A stretch of DNA of 25,139 nucleotides from a virus, in IMG/VR virus record IMGVR_UViG_3300010412_000073, positions 1-25,139 of that record; one strand, written 5' to 3'. A program made the translations under genes and the position numbers. This document shows positions 6,110 through 13,796 of the stretch, one piece after another. Under the pieces are notes generated by a model. It searched no databases. It was not told the origin of the DNA and saw only the letters and a list, made by a program, of their open reading frames with translations. How positions within the stretch are numbered: the stretch's first letter is position 1; each line of letters opens with the position of its first letter.

Positions 6110-6327
6110 GTAATTATGTATCTGTCGCGTATATACGGTGTATTTGAAATGTTTACAAAGAAAGGGGTTTTCCCCCTAGTACCCTCTTTCCTTAAAGAAA
6201 CCTCTCTGTCTCTTTCTTTTTATAAAGGCTTTGCGTACATGAGAGAGTGTATGAGAGTGATAGCGTGCGTGTGCAGCGGGTATTTTATACACTCTGTCAA
6301 TGCTCGTGTCAACTAAAAAGGTGATAT
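6110..6327. other. 218-base gap without a supported gene
   Basis: This is the largest non-coding stretch inside the late block. It holds a pyrimidine-rich run (6182-6222), a GGGG-TTTT-CCCC mini-hairpin near 6166-6177, and an ATGAGAG near-repeat around 6239-6258. The portal ribosome-binding site AAGGTGATAT sits at its end. No convincing promoter or terminator was found. A 66-residue ORF spanning it has unusual composition and a poor ribosome-binding site and is not called. Confidence 0.5.
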
Positions 6328-8166
6328 ATGGGTGATAAAGACACGGTTATACAGTTACTTGAACAACCACAAGCTCAAGAGAAGATTATAGTTGAGCGTT
6401 ATCCTGTTGTTAAAAAGGATGAAAAGGTTGTTATTGATTATGTGGTCAAGGAGTTCAAGAGATACAAGCGCTATCACAAGGATTGGATGGATCGCTGTGA
6501 GATGATCTATCGTCATTGGATGCAAGAGCCTTTAATGCGTGATGAAGAGTGGATGAACGGTGTTCCCATACCTCTTATCACGGAATCTGAACAAACGATA
6601 TCACCAAGAGTACACACGGCGTTGTTTCCCAACGATGCTCCTGTTGACGTGAAAGCCGAAGGAGACTCTCCTGCTGGGCAGGCTATCAGGATTAAAGGCA
6701 TCATCCAACACTACTTCAGGATCAATAACGTTGATACGGAGTGTATACCGTCCATTCAACAATGCACCCTGTACGGAACCGGATATGCAGAGGCTGGGTC
6801 TTGGTGCGTGAAAAGAGGCTGGACGGTTGAAAACTTCATGAGAACCTACGGGATTACGGAGAGTCGGCCTGATTTTAAGTCCGTTGATTTCTTTGAGATA
6901 TTCCCGCATCCGGCAAAGAAGTGCATGAATGATTCCCTGCCGGTTATCAGGCGTCAGGTGATTGATGCACAGGCGCTTCGGATGCTTCAGTTAAACCCGC
7001 ATTTCAAGTTCCAGAACCTTCAGAAAGCCCTTGATTCTGAGTTCCCTCCAGACGAAGGGGACAAACTGACAGAAGCCCAAAAGGGAGACCAATACGAGCT
7101 TCTGACCTACTGGGGCGGGTATGACGACAAAATCTTTAAAGACGAGAAGGTGGTTGAGAGACTGGCTGTCCCGTATTGGATCATGATCGTCAACAGGAAG
7201 GTTTTGGTTCGTTGTATTCCAAACCCGTATAACCACCAGATTGCTCCGTATGTCAAGTTCACTCTGTTCGAGAACCCAAAATCCAGATGGTTTGGGATTG
7301 GTGTGGGTCAGATGGGTCAAGCTACCCAGGAGCGGATCAATAAGCTGGTGAACCAACGATTGGACAACGTTGATCTCGTGTTGAATAAACAGGGATTTTA
7401 TAATGGCAACGATCCGTTGATCAACAAGATGAAACTCCAGACTTCAAGACCTGGGCAATGGCACAAGGTCACAGACACGGTGTCTTCCATCCGTTGGATG
7501 GATGTTCCTGATGTGACTCAGTCAGCCTACAAGGAGGAAGAACTGGCAAAGCAGGACTTCAGGATGGTGACAGGTGCTGTTGCCCAGTTTATGCCTACAG
7601 AGCAGGGTCAACACAGAACGGCCATGGGAATCCAGCTTCTTCAGGGTGCAGCAGGAGTCAGGTTCCAGCCGGTATTGAAAAAGATGGAGGATGACTTCAT
7701 CCAACAGACCGCGATGTTTTTCTTTTCAAACCTGAAGCAGTTTATGACCGAAGACGAGTGGGTTTTGATTACGGGAAAGAACGGAGAACAGGCTCCGATC
7801 CTGATTACTCCGCAGCAGATTCAGGCAAAGGTGTTCTTCTTGCCGACCGGAATCTCAGAGACGGTCAACAAAGAGATTCAGGTTCAGCAGTTGCTCAGAT
7901 ACAAAGAGATCACGATGAACGATCCAACGGTCAACAGGCAGGAGATCAATAAACGGATCGCTGAACTGTTTGGATTCAAAGACCTTCACAAGTTATTGAC
8001 ACCCATTCAGCCGATTGGCCAGGATGGGCTGCCAACGCAGACTATGATGCAAATTCAACAACGATTAGCCGAAGGGGCTAATCCACAACAGATCAAGAAC
8101 GAGATTCTTGGGCCGAGGCCGGCTCCCATTCCGTTGGCTCCTCCAAGAGGAGGTCAGCCGCAATGA
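6328..8166 (+). CDS. portal protein (head-tail connector ring)
   Basis: This 612-residue protein has the length and motif layout of large portal proteins of short-tailed phages. An early helical region (RCEMIYRHWMQEP) is followed by ISPRVHTALFP (about 91-101), a GTGYAEAGSW segment (about 149-158), and a long helical region with MPTEQGQHRTAMGIQLL and MEDDFIQQTAMFFFSNLKQ. The C-terminus is Pro/Gln-rich. Twelve copies would form the DNA channel at the capsid vertex, where the terminase docks. AAGGTGATAT precedes the ATG. The stop overlaps the next gene by four bases. Position after the terminase and before the scaffold and capsid supports the call; family assignment is by pattern, not by a search. 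Confidence 0.85.
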   Translation: MGDKDTVIQLLEQPQAQEKIIVERYPVVKKDEKVVIDYVVKEFKRYKRYHKDWMDRCEMIYRHWMQEPLMRDEEWMNGVPIPLITESEQTISPRVHTALFPNDAPVDVKAEGDSPAGQAIRIKGIIQHYFRINNVDTECIPSIQQCTLYGTGYAEAGSWCVKRGWTVENFMRTYGITESRPDFKSVDFFEIFPHPAKKCMNDSLPVIRRQVIDAQALRMLQLNPHFKFQNLQKALDSEFPPDEGDKLTEAQKGDQYELLTYWGGYDDKIFKDEKVVERLAVPYWIMIVNRKVLVRCIPNPYNHQIAPYVKFTLFENPKSRWFGIGVGQMGQATQERINKLVNQRLDNVDLVLNKQGFYNGNDPLINKMKLQTSRPGQWHKVTDTVSSIRWMDVPDVTQSAYKEEELAKQDFRMVTGAVAQFMPTEQGQHRTAMGIQLLQGAAGVRFQPVLKKMEDDFIQQTAMFFFSNLKQFMTEDEWVLITGKNGEQAPILITPQQIQAKVFFLPTGISETVNKEIQVQQLLRYKEITMNDPTVNRQEINKRIAELFGFKDLHKLLTPIQPIGQDGLPTQTMMQIQQRLAEGANPQQIKNEILGPRPAPIPLAPPRGGQPQ

Positions 8167-8369
8167 ACAGGGAACAATGGGTGACTTTGAAACAGAGTTA
8201 CTGGCCGGGTGTTGTGAAAAAGTTGGATGAGCTTATCCAGTTTGAGATGATCAAGCTGAAGAACTGCAAACCGCATGAGTTGACTGCGATTCAGCAGGGT
8301 TTGGTTCAGCTTGAGAAACTCAAAAACCTGCCCGATGATGTTATCGAGGCAGAAAACTTCGGGCAATAA
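8163..8369 (+). CDS. small helical protein, 68 aa
   Basis: The start shares ATGA with the portal stop, and GGAGG lies about eight bases upstream. The 68-residue product is largely helical, with leucine-rich amphipathic segments (KKLDELIQFEMIKLKN and LVQLEKLKNLPDD), and no membrane segment. I do not recognise it. Coupling to the portal gene and placement before the scaffold suggest a small head-assembly partner. Its stop codon lies in the loop of a CGGGC-GCCCG hairpin (8360-8375). Confidence 0.75.
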   Translation: MNREQWVTLKQSYWPGVVKKLDELIQFEMIKLKNCKPHELTAIQQGLVQLEKLKNLPDDVIEAENFGQ

Positions 8370-8404
8370 AGCCCGCTTCGGCACAGGGAGCCGTTAAATC
8401 CCTG
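8360..8404 (+). repeat. two short hairpins ahead of the scaffold gene
   Basis: CGGGC (8360-8364) pairs with GCCCG (8371-8375) around AATAAA. CAGGGA (8384-8389) pairs with TCCCTG (8399-8404) around a 9-base loop. An A-run and the scaffold ribosome-binding site follow. No T-run follows either stem, so these are more likely mRNA processing or stabilising structures than terminators. Confidence 0.4.
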
Positions 8405-8423
8405 CTAAAAAAAGGAGTCTACA

Positions 8424-9110
8424 ATGACTGACGAAAACAAGAACCAGCCGCCTTCAGGGGGAGCGACTCCTCCTGCTCAAAATTCGGATGGTTCTAAGCA
8501 GGTACCTATCGCGGAACTGCACAGAGAGCGTGAGAAACGGCAAGGCTTACAAGCCGAGCTGGATCAGCTCAAGGAGCAGATGAACCAGCTTAGGTTTGGG
8601 GAATTTCAGCCGGGGCAGCAACAACAGCGCCAGCCTATTCCTCAACAAGCGCCAGACCCTGTCCAACAGCTGGAGCAGTTGTGGGATCAGAACCCCAGGA
8701 CGGCTGTTCAGACAGAGATTCAGATGGCTCTTGACTGGTATGATCGCGTGAACAACGAAGTGAATGCCCAAGTTGATAATGCGTTGCAGAAACATGCAGA
8801 CTTTAAAGACTTTCAGCATCACGTCAGAGCATGGGTCAACAGATTACCGGCAGCTCAAAGAGCAAAGCCTGGTATCGTTGAGCTTGCTTATCATGCGATT
8901 AAAGGGCAGAACATTGATGCTTTGCTCAAGAAAGCCCAGGAAGAAGCAATCCAGAAATACAAAGCTGGAGACTTCGGTACGCCTCCCGACGGAGGCGGTC
9001 TTCCGCCTTCTGGTGGCGGTCAGGGAAACCTGAACGATCAACAGCGTGCTGCTGCGGCTGCGATGGGAGTAAGTGAAGAAGACTATTTTAAAAACTTGAA
9101 GGGCAGCTGA
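8424..9110 (+). CDS. capsid scaffolding protein (putative)
   Basis: This 228-residue protein has the usual scaffold layout. A disordered Pro/Gly/Gln N-terminus (1-25) is followed by a coiled coil (VPIAELHREREKRQGLQAEL and on, 27-57), a Gln/Pro linker (62-80), a helical middle, a Gly/Pro stretch (185-203), and a short C-terminal helix with MGVSEEDYFKNLKG. Scaffolds guide capsid assembly and leave or are degraded before DNA fills the head. No separate head protease is visible between portal and capsid. AAAGGAG precedes the ATG. The call rests on layout and position before the capsid gene. Confidence 0.75.
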   Translation: MTDENKNQPPSGGATPPAQNSDGSKQVPIAELHREREKRQGLQAELDQLKEQMNQLRFGEFQPGQQQQRQPIPQQAPDPVQQLEQLWDQNPRTAVQTEIQMALDWYDRVNNEVNAQVDNALQKHADFKDFQHHVRAWVNRLPAAQRAKPGIVELAYHAIKGQNIDALLKKAQEEAIQKYKAGDFGTPPDGGGLPPSGGGQGNLNDQQRAAAAAMGVSEEDYFKNLKGS

Positions 9111-9122
9111 ATGGTTTGATCT

Positions 9123-9413
9123 ATGATTATTCCAGTACGAGGAGGGATTAACCCTGCTGCGTTTTCCAACGATTTGATTTGTCCGTACCCAGTCAATGGG
9201 GGGACATGCAGCGCAAAACGTTGGACATTCGTTGAGCAGATTAACCCAACCAGAATTAGGTATCGGTGTAAATCATGCGGTCGAACCATCCAGTACGATA
9301 TCTCTAACAATCCTTTGGCGACGCATCCTTATGCGCCGTTGAAGAAGCCGAAATGGCAGAGAATCGTAGAACGCTCAAAACGGATTCTTAAGGGCAAACC
9401 TTTAAGAGTCTAA
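9123..9413 (+). CDS. zinc-ribbon-like protein, 96 aa
   Basis: Cys20-x8-Cys29 and Cys49-x2-Cys52 (CPYPVNGGTC, then CKSCGRT) form a plausible four-cysteine zinc ribbon. A basic tail follows (KKPKWQRIVERSKRILKGK), which could bind nucleic acid. I do not recognise a family. The start has no clear ribosome-binding site, unlike its neighbours, so translation may be low or the start uncertain. Sitting between scaffold and decoration protein is an odd place for a regulator; a structural zinc protein of the head is equally possible. Confidence 0.65.
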   Translation: MIIPVRGGINPAAFSNDLICPYPVNGGTCSAKRWTFVEQINPTRIRYRCKSCGRTIQYDISNNPLATHPYAPLKKPKWQRIVERSKRILKGKPLRV

Positions 9414-9415
9414 GT

Positions 9416-9429
9416 GCGGGAAACCCCGC
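9416..9429 (+). repeat. short hairpin abutting a ribosome-binding site
   Basis: GCGGG (9416-9420) and CCCGC (9425-9429) form a 5-bp GC stem with loop AAAC. The AAGGAG ribosome-binding site of the next gene begins at 9430. It may stabilise the mRNA or affect ribosome loading. Confidence 0.4.
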
Positions 9430-9441
9430 AAGGAGACTGTG

Positions 9442-10236
9442 ATGCGATACCATTATGATTTAACACATGCTGAAGCCATCATTAAAGACCTTCCGGTTTT
9501 TGACGCTACGTCATTGGCCTCTGGGGAATTGTTGATGCTCGGCACTTCCGATCCTGATGCTGGGAACGACAAGGGCTTGGCTCTCGTTACGGCGGCTACT
9601 GGTACTGCTGCCAACGATGCAGTTGATGCTGTGGGTATTCTAAACGAGAACACCTACGCTTCTTCCAACGCTCCTGACAACGATCCCGCTGCAACCGCTG
9701 GCCCGAACTACGGGAAAGTGATCGTCAATCCGTTTGCGGTTTATATGGTCGAGCATTCTTTGGCCGCCGCAGATGACCAGGCGATTACTTCAACGGCAGG
9801 TGCTACGTTGACTGTTGCTGCTTTGGCAGATGACATTGACGGGTACTATGTCTATTTTCCGTTGAACGATGCCGGTGTAAAAGGTTCGCTTCGTCTTCTG
9901 ACGGCTGCCGCTGGTGGTACTGCCACCATGGATAGCGCGTTGGTTGCGAACGGAACGGCTGCTGATACGGCTGTGCTGATTGCACCGCCTATGAAGTATT
10001 CGTTCGAGCTTACGTCGGATGGCACCAAGGTCACTTCAACCGACCTCCAGGCTGCCGCTGATGCAACGAACCTTCGGATCATTGAGACTTGGATTGATAA
10101 AGATGAGGGCATTGAACTCCTGCGTCCGACGAACGGAAGCGGAGTCAACAACCTCCATCTTATCAAAGGCGGATTTGGCCCCAAGTTCTACTATGACATC
10201 ATGTTGAAGGATCATGCGTTTGGAGTTCAGGAATAA
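9442..10236 (+). CDS. putative head decoration protein, 264 aa
   Basis: The protein is rich in Ala, Gly, Thr and Asp with alternating beta-type segments and has no signal peptide. Its N-terminus has HYDLTHAEAIIKDLPVFDA followed by LASGELLMLGTSDP, a small barrel-like pattern. It lies directly before the capsid gene, where decoration or cement proteins are often encoded. ATG at 9442 is chosen over GTG at 9439 because AAGGAG then has a normal 6-base spacing. Alternative roles are another virion shell protein or a capsid-bound stabiliser. The family was not recognised with certainty. Confidence 0.65.
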   Translation: MRYHYDLTHAEAIIKDLPVFDATSLASGELLMLGTSDPDAGNDKGLALVTAATGTAANDAVDAVGILNENTYASSNAPDNDPAATAGPNYGKVIVNPFAVYMVEHSLAAADDQAITSTAGATLTVAALADDIDGYYVYFPLNDAGVKGSLRLLTAAAGGTATMDSALVANGTAADTAVLIAPPMKYSFELTSDGTKVTSTDLQAAADATNLRIIETWIDKDEGIELLRPTNGSGVNNLHLIKGGFGPKFYYDIMLKDHAFGVQE

Positions 10237-10262
10237 GTAGTAACTAACAAGGAGGAAGCAAA

Positions 10263-11171
10263 ATGGGTGTTATTCAATCAGAGAATTTCGGGTACCTGCT
10301 TGACCCAGGTCTCCGTAAGATTTTCATGGATGAATACGCACTCCCTGGCATGGTGTCAGACCAGCTCTACGGCATGGAGAAATCCGGTAAGGCCGTTGAG
10401 TATGACTACGCCATTGGCGGAATGGGTGACCTTGAGGAATTCAGCGGAACGATCCCCTACGGGCAGTTCTCTGGACAGTATCGGGTCAGCTATTCCCACA
10501 AGGAGTGGGTCAAAGGTATCAAAATTGAGCGTAAGCTCGTGGATGATGACTTGTATTCGGTCATCAACAAACGGCCTCAACAGCTCGCGTTGGTTGCGAA
10601 ACGCACGCGCGAGAAACACGGTGCCTCGATCTTCAACAACGCGTTCAACACGAGCGTGTTTGCTGGAGGTGACGGTGCTGCGCTGTGTTCGGCAAGCCAT
10701 ACTCGCGTTGACCAGGACGGTATTGCGACTGCGGCTATGTCGAACCTGGGTACGTCTGCTCTTTCGCAGACCTCCCTGTCGGCAGCTCGGCTGGCAATGA
10801 AGAACTATGTGGATGACACGCTCAACCTGTTGAACGTGACCGCAGACCTTCTTCTTGTCCCACCCGAACTTGAGGAAACCGCTTGGACGATTACCACAAG
10901 CGATAAGAAATCCGGTACGGCTGACAATGATGCGAACTTTTGGAAGGGTCGCTATAAGATCGTTGTTTGGGATTACCTCAATGATTCCAACAACTGGTAT
11001 TTGATCGACTCGCGGTATGCCAAGATGTTCCTGAAATGGTTTGACCGTATGCCGGTTGAGTTTAACAAGGACAAAGACTTCGACACCTACATCTCCAAAT
11101 GGTCTACCTATACGCGTTACAGCTATGGGTTCTCCGACTGGAGCTGGATTTACGGATCGAACGTGTCCTAA
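10263..11171 (+). CDS. major capsid protein
   Basis: At 302 residues it has the length and features of an HK97-fold shell protein. There is an N-terminal helical region (LLDPGLRKIFMDEYALPG), an E-loop-like stretch (about 55-90), a spine-helix region (VAKRTREKHGASIFNNAFN, 111-129), then FAGGDGAALCSASH (133-146). This GxGxxLCSxxH arrangement is familiar from Mu gpT-like capsids. Residues 255-302 are rich in aromatics. AAGGAGG precedes the ATG. No protease gene is nearby and the N-terminus is short, so maturation cleavage seems unlikely. A strong hairpin follows the stop. Confidence 0.88.
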   Translation: MGVIQSENFGYLLDPGLRKIFMDEYALPGMVSDQLYGMEKSGKAVEYDYAIGGMGDLEEFSGTIPYGQFSGQYRVSYSHKEWVKGIKIERKLVDDDLYSVINKRPQQLALVAKRTREKHGASIFNNAFNTSVFAGGDGAALCSASHTRVDQDGIATAAMSNLGTSALSQTSLSAARLAMKNYVDDTLNLLNVTADLLLVPPELEETAWTITTSDKKSGTADNDANFWKGRYKIVVWDYLNDSNNWYLIDSRYAKMFLKWFDRMPVEFNKDKDFDTYISKWSTYTRYSYGFSDWSWIYGSNVS

Positions 11172-11184
11172 CAGAAGTAAGCTG

Positions 11185-11213
11185 CTCAGGGGGGTGTAAC
11201 CCGCCCCCCTGAG
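11185..11213 (+). repeat. 10-bp hairpin after the capsid gene
   Basis: CTCAGGGGGG (11185-11194) and CCCCCCTGAG (11204-11213) form a perfect 10-bp stem with a 9-base loop. No T-run follows; the next ribosome-binding site (AAGGAGG) begins at 11221. It could protect the upstream capsid mRNA from 3' exonucleases or slow transcription into the downstream genes. Confidence 0.75.
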
Positions 11214-11233
11214 TGCCTTCAAGGAGGTGGCTA

Positions 11234-11986
11234 ATGGGTTTCACACATTTTTCAGGTGTCGATGCAGAGCAACTCAAGATTGACGGTACCTTGCTTACTG
11301 TCACGGCGGCAGAACTAAACGCCATGTCAGGTGGCGGGCTTTCCGCTGCTGAACTTGGGTATCTCGATGGTGCGACTCCTGGTACGCAAGTAGCAAGCAA
11401 GGCAGTTATTGCCGATGCCAACGTTAATACAGGCATCAGCAAGGTAACAGAACTTCACATCGGTGCAACTGGTGCCGAGACTCAAGTGACTTCAACGGCT
11501 GCTGAACTGAATCTTCTGGACGGTTCTACCGCCGGAACTCAGGTTGCCAGCAAAGCTGTGATCGCTGATGCGAATATCAACATCGGTGTGACCAAGGTTA
11601 CAGAGCTTCATATCGGAGCGACCGGTGCTGAAATTCAAGTTACCGCAACGGCAGCAGAACTGAACAAGAACGACGTTTCGGCTGAAACCGAAACGATTGA
11701 TTCCGGTGTGGCGGCTTCCGCTACCATCGGCATCACCAAGATCGACAACACGGTTACCGGCGCGGGAGCAATCACGCTGGCAGCTCCTGATGCCTCGATG
11801 CTTGGCAAAACCAAGATCATTGAAATGGTCGTAGACAACGGTGATGTCACGTTATCGTTGGCCAACGTTACTGGCGGAAGTGCTGCAACGACCTGCACCT
11901 GGGCGAACGTTAACGAGGCTTTGATTCTCGTTGGCGGTACGAACAAGTGGCATGTGGTTGCCGAATCCGGCGTTGTTTTAACGTAA
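11234..11986 (+). CDS. repeat-containing fibre or decoration protein, 250 aa
   Basis: The protein contains two copies of a 51-residue unit with TAAELN, LDG, TAGTQVASKAV, ADANxN, VTKVTELHIGATGAE and a partial third start (TAAELNKND). TAAELNxLDG-type repeats are known from phage and phage-like structural proteins and probably build extended beta structures. The C-terminal 80 residues (TITLAAPD-like, then VDNGDVTLSLAN and ALILVGGTNKWHVV) resemble a small beta-sandwich cap. ATG at 11234 follows AAGGAGGTGG; earlier in-frame codons overlap the hairpin and are rejected. Position right after the capsid gene suggests a head fibre or shell attachment, although a tail role is possible. Confidence 0.7.
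   Translation: MGFTHFSGVDAEQLKIDGTLLTVTAAELNAMSGGGLSAAELGYLDGATPGTQVASKAVIADANVNTGISKVTELHIGATGAETQVTSTAAELNLLDGSTAGTQVASKAVIADANINIGVTKVTELHIGATGAEIQVTATAAELNKNDVSAETETIDSGVAASATIGITKIDNTVTGAGAITLAAPDASMLGKTKIIEMVVDNGDVTLSLANVTGGSAATTCTWANVNEALILVGGTNKWHVVAESGVVLT
11363..11668 (+). repeat. two tandem 153-base coding repeats
   Basis: The unit starting at the LDG codons (11363) recurs at 11516, a spacing of exactly 153 bases or 51 codons. Protein identity between the copies is high while many third codon positions differ, so the duplication is old and kept by selection on the protein. Confidence 0.75.
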
Positions 11987-11995
11987 GGAGGAACT

Positions 11996-12355
11996 ATGTC
12001 ACGGACAATCCATAGAGAAACGCTGTATAGCGGTGCGGTGGCCCAAAACACAACCGTATACACTAACAGCTTCAAATGGGACAAGTGTTCCGGTGACGCA
12101 TCGGTATTGTTTTCCTCCTCGGCTGGTGACGTGACTGTCCAACAGCAATGCAGTATTGACGGGGTTAACTGGTTCACTCCGGTTAACAGCGCGGGTACGA
12201 CTGTTGGAACAATCGGAACCAATGTTTTGACAACTACAGGACGTTATGTTTCGTATTCTCCGGTGCTTGCTCCTCTGGGTCGCTACGCGATTACAGAGAA
12301 CAACACGGCGGCAACGAACGTGACTCTGTATGTCGTCTTTCAGGAGGACTACTAA
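11996..12355 (+). CDS. beta-sandwich virion protein A, 119 aa
   Basis: This small Thr/Val-rich protein shows alternating beta strands. It contains VTVQQQCSIDGVNWFTPV (about 46-63), which closely parallels VTLQCQASADGSTNWFNV in the gene at 15526-15858, so the two look like distant paralogues. There is no signal peptide or membrane segment. AGGAGGAACT precedes the ATG. The stop overlaps the next start (TAATG). A minor capsid or tail decoration role fits its place, but it is unproven. Confidence 0.7.
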   Translation: MSRTIHRETLYSGAVAQNTTVYTNSFKWDKCSGDASVLFSSSAGDVTVQQQCSIDGVNWFTPVNSAGTTVGTIGTNVLTTTGRYVSYSPVLAPLGRYAITENNTAATNVTLYVVFQEDY

Positions 12356-12858
12356 TGCCTTTTGAATCCGGTAACACAGCAGAAGTCAGGGCAGAGAAAA
12401 CGGTCATCGAAAAGGTGGTCGAGGTTCCTCGATTTAAAGAAGTCGAGGTGCTTAAACCTGTCCTGGTAGATAAGCCTGTGGAAGTTCAAAGACCGGTCTT
12501 CAAGGATTATGTGGTCGAGAAACCAGTTTTCGTTGACAAGCAGATCGTTGTTGGAAATGTCAAAGTTGTCGAAAATGTTGTTGAGGTTGCAAAGCCCGTA
12601 TTCAAGGAGAAGGTCATCGAGCTTCCTGTTTACAAAGAGGTCATTATCGAGAAGCCTGTGATTCGAGAAGTTGAAAAAGTAGTGAAGGTCGAAAGGCTTG
12701 AGATCGTTCCAAAGTTCAAGGAGATCGAGAAACAGATTGAGGTTCCTCGAATCATATACAAGGATCAGGTTGTTAACCGGCCTGTCTTCCGTGAGCGTAT
12801 TGTGGATGTGATCAAGCCAGCCTATAAGTGTCAGAACTGCGGTCATGAGGTAGTTTAA
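12355..12858 (+). CDS. Val/Lys/Glu/Pro-repeat protein with C-terminal CxxC
   Basis: Residues 17-155 are built from short degenerate units such as VEVPRFKEVEV, LVDKPVEVQRPV and VVEKPVFVDK. There are five KPV, two RPV and several VP turns separated by charged beta-type stretches. This resembles the valine- and proline-rich repeats of alveolins, eukaryotic cortical filament proteins, though similarity may be convergent. The end has Cys159-x2-Cys162 (CQNCG), half of a zinc ribbon, which could pair between subunits. An extended fibrous virion protein is the simplest reading. AGGAGG lies upstream and the start overlaps the previous stop by one base. Confidence 0.7.
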   Translation: MPFESGNTAEVRAEKTVIEKVVEVPRFKEVEVLKPVLVDKPVEVQRPVFKDYVVEKPVFVDKQIVVGNVKVVENVVEVAKPVFKEKVIELPVYKEVIIEKPVIREVEKVVKVERLEIVPKFKEIEKQIEVPRIIYKDQVVNRPVFRERIVDVIKPAYKCQNCGHEVV

Positions 12859-12859
12859 T

Positions 12860-13156
12860 ATGGGATGGGTTGAGTCGCCGTTAAATGCGATAGCAAGAAC
12901 AATAGCAGGTGAAGGAAACTACGAACAGTACACGACCACAAATCTGTACGTCGAACGTCCATTTGCCTCCTCTGTGACGACCATCACGATTACCAACGAC
13001 GACGCAAACCAGAACATTCAGTTCTCTTATGACGGGGCTACACTTGAAGGCGAGCTTCGACCGGCTGAAACCGTAACCGTTCAAACCGTCGAAAGGACTT
13101 CGATCTATGTGAAGTCTGATACCGGCGGCGCGATTTGCAGAATATGGGGATGGTAA
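12860..13156 (+). CDS. small beta-rich virion protein, 98 aa
   Basis: After a short N-terminal helix (SPLNAIARTIAGEG), residues 25-98 alternate as beta strands (VTTITITNDD, NIQFSYDG, ETVTVQTVERTSIYVKSD). The layout suggests a compact beta sandwich typical of phage decoration or fibre-tip proteins. The start is one base after the preceding stop. The ribosome-binding site is weak (GAGG at about 12847), so translational coupling is likely. The family is not recognised. Confidence 0.65.
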   Translation: MGWVESPLNAIARTIAGEGNYEQYTTTNLYVERPFASSVTTITITNDDANQNIQFSYDGATLEGELRPAETVTVQTVERTSIYVKSDTGGAICRIWGW

Positions 13157-13540
13157 ATGAGTCAGCTCCAGAAGGTTGCGTTTGTAAACATCACGAACTT
13201 CCCACATGCCAACAAGGAGCAGAATCAGCTTCTGGTTCGCGGTGTCCAAACGAATGTTCCTGCCTCCGCGCAGACGACTGTGGCGACTTTAGCCGCCAAC
13301 GGTGTGCGTTTTATCACCAAAGTCATCTGTTCAGGACATGCGGGAGCAAAGTGGGAACTGTACATTGATTCCAATCTGGTGGCAACGAAGCGAGATGGGA
13401 CGTACTCCCAGGAGTTCAGCTTCGATGCAACACCTTATCGGATAGATGATGGTTCCCAGATGGATGTGAAAGTGACACACTACCATACCGGATCGAGTCT
13501 TGATTTCGATGCCTCGATCATAGGATTCGACAGGGTGTAA
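13157..13540 (+). CDS. beta-sandwich virion protein, 127 aa
   Basis: The 127-residue product has a beta-rich pattern with a carbohydrate-binding-like or jelly-roll look (FITKVICSGHAGAKWELYIDSN, then a DGSQMDVKVTHYHTG stretch). This is only a resemblance. The start follows the previous stop directly, with GGGGATGGTAA upstream. Its neighbours on both sides are small structural candidates. No enzyme motif is visible. Confidence 0.65.
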   Translation: MSQLQKVAFVNITNFPHANKEQNQLLVRGVQTNVPASAQTTVATLAANGVRFITKVICSGHAGAKWELYIDSNLVATKRDGTYSQEFSFDATPYRIDDGSQMDVKVTHYHTGSSLDFDASIIGFDRV

Positions 13541-13541
13541 C

Positions 13542-13796
13542 ATGGCTGATTTAGGAACAAAACAAAACTGGCTGGTTAGCCCTGACTGGGAAGTCGAGAA
13601 ACGTTGGCTTCAGGTGCAAATTAACGAACGGGTATCCAGGATCAACAAGACCAAGCAGGACATTATGGATTTGAAAAATGTCCAGCTCATCAAGCTCGAA
13701 GCGCAGGTAATCATGATGGAACAAGAGATCAAACGCCTCGAAGAAAAATTGGCCAAGAAAGAACCAATCGAGGTAAAAGGAGGAGAAGATGGCTGA
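13542..13796 (+). CDS. coiled-coil protein, 84 aa
   Basis: Residues 15-75 form a nearly continuous amphipathic helix with heptad-like Leu, Ile and Met spacing (VQLIKLEAQVIMMEQEIKRLEEKL), strongly suggesting a coiled coil. The end is charged. It starts one base after the previous stop and overlaps the next gene by eight bases. It may trimerise or link neighbouring beta-rich proteins into a fibre. Family unknown. Confidence 0.7.
   Translation: MADLGTKQNWLVSPDWEVEKRWLQVQINERVSRINKTKQDIMDLKNVQLIKLEAQVIMMEQEIKRLEEKLAKKEPIEVKGGEDG

Noticed and set aside
6116-6316. 66-codon plus-strand ORF before the portal
   Set aside because: Weak ribosome-binding site, Cys/Ser/Phe-rich composition and pyrimidine-run origin make it unlike neighbouring genes.
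11185-11220. Terminator after the capsid gene
   Set aside because: The 10-bp stem has no T-run after it, and a ribosome-binding site follows within eight bases.
10356-11222. 288-codon minus-strand ORF opposite the capsid gene
   Set aside because: The plus-strand frame encodes a clear capsid protein; the antisense ORF has no ribosome-binding site and no domain pattern.
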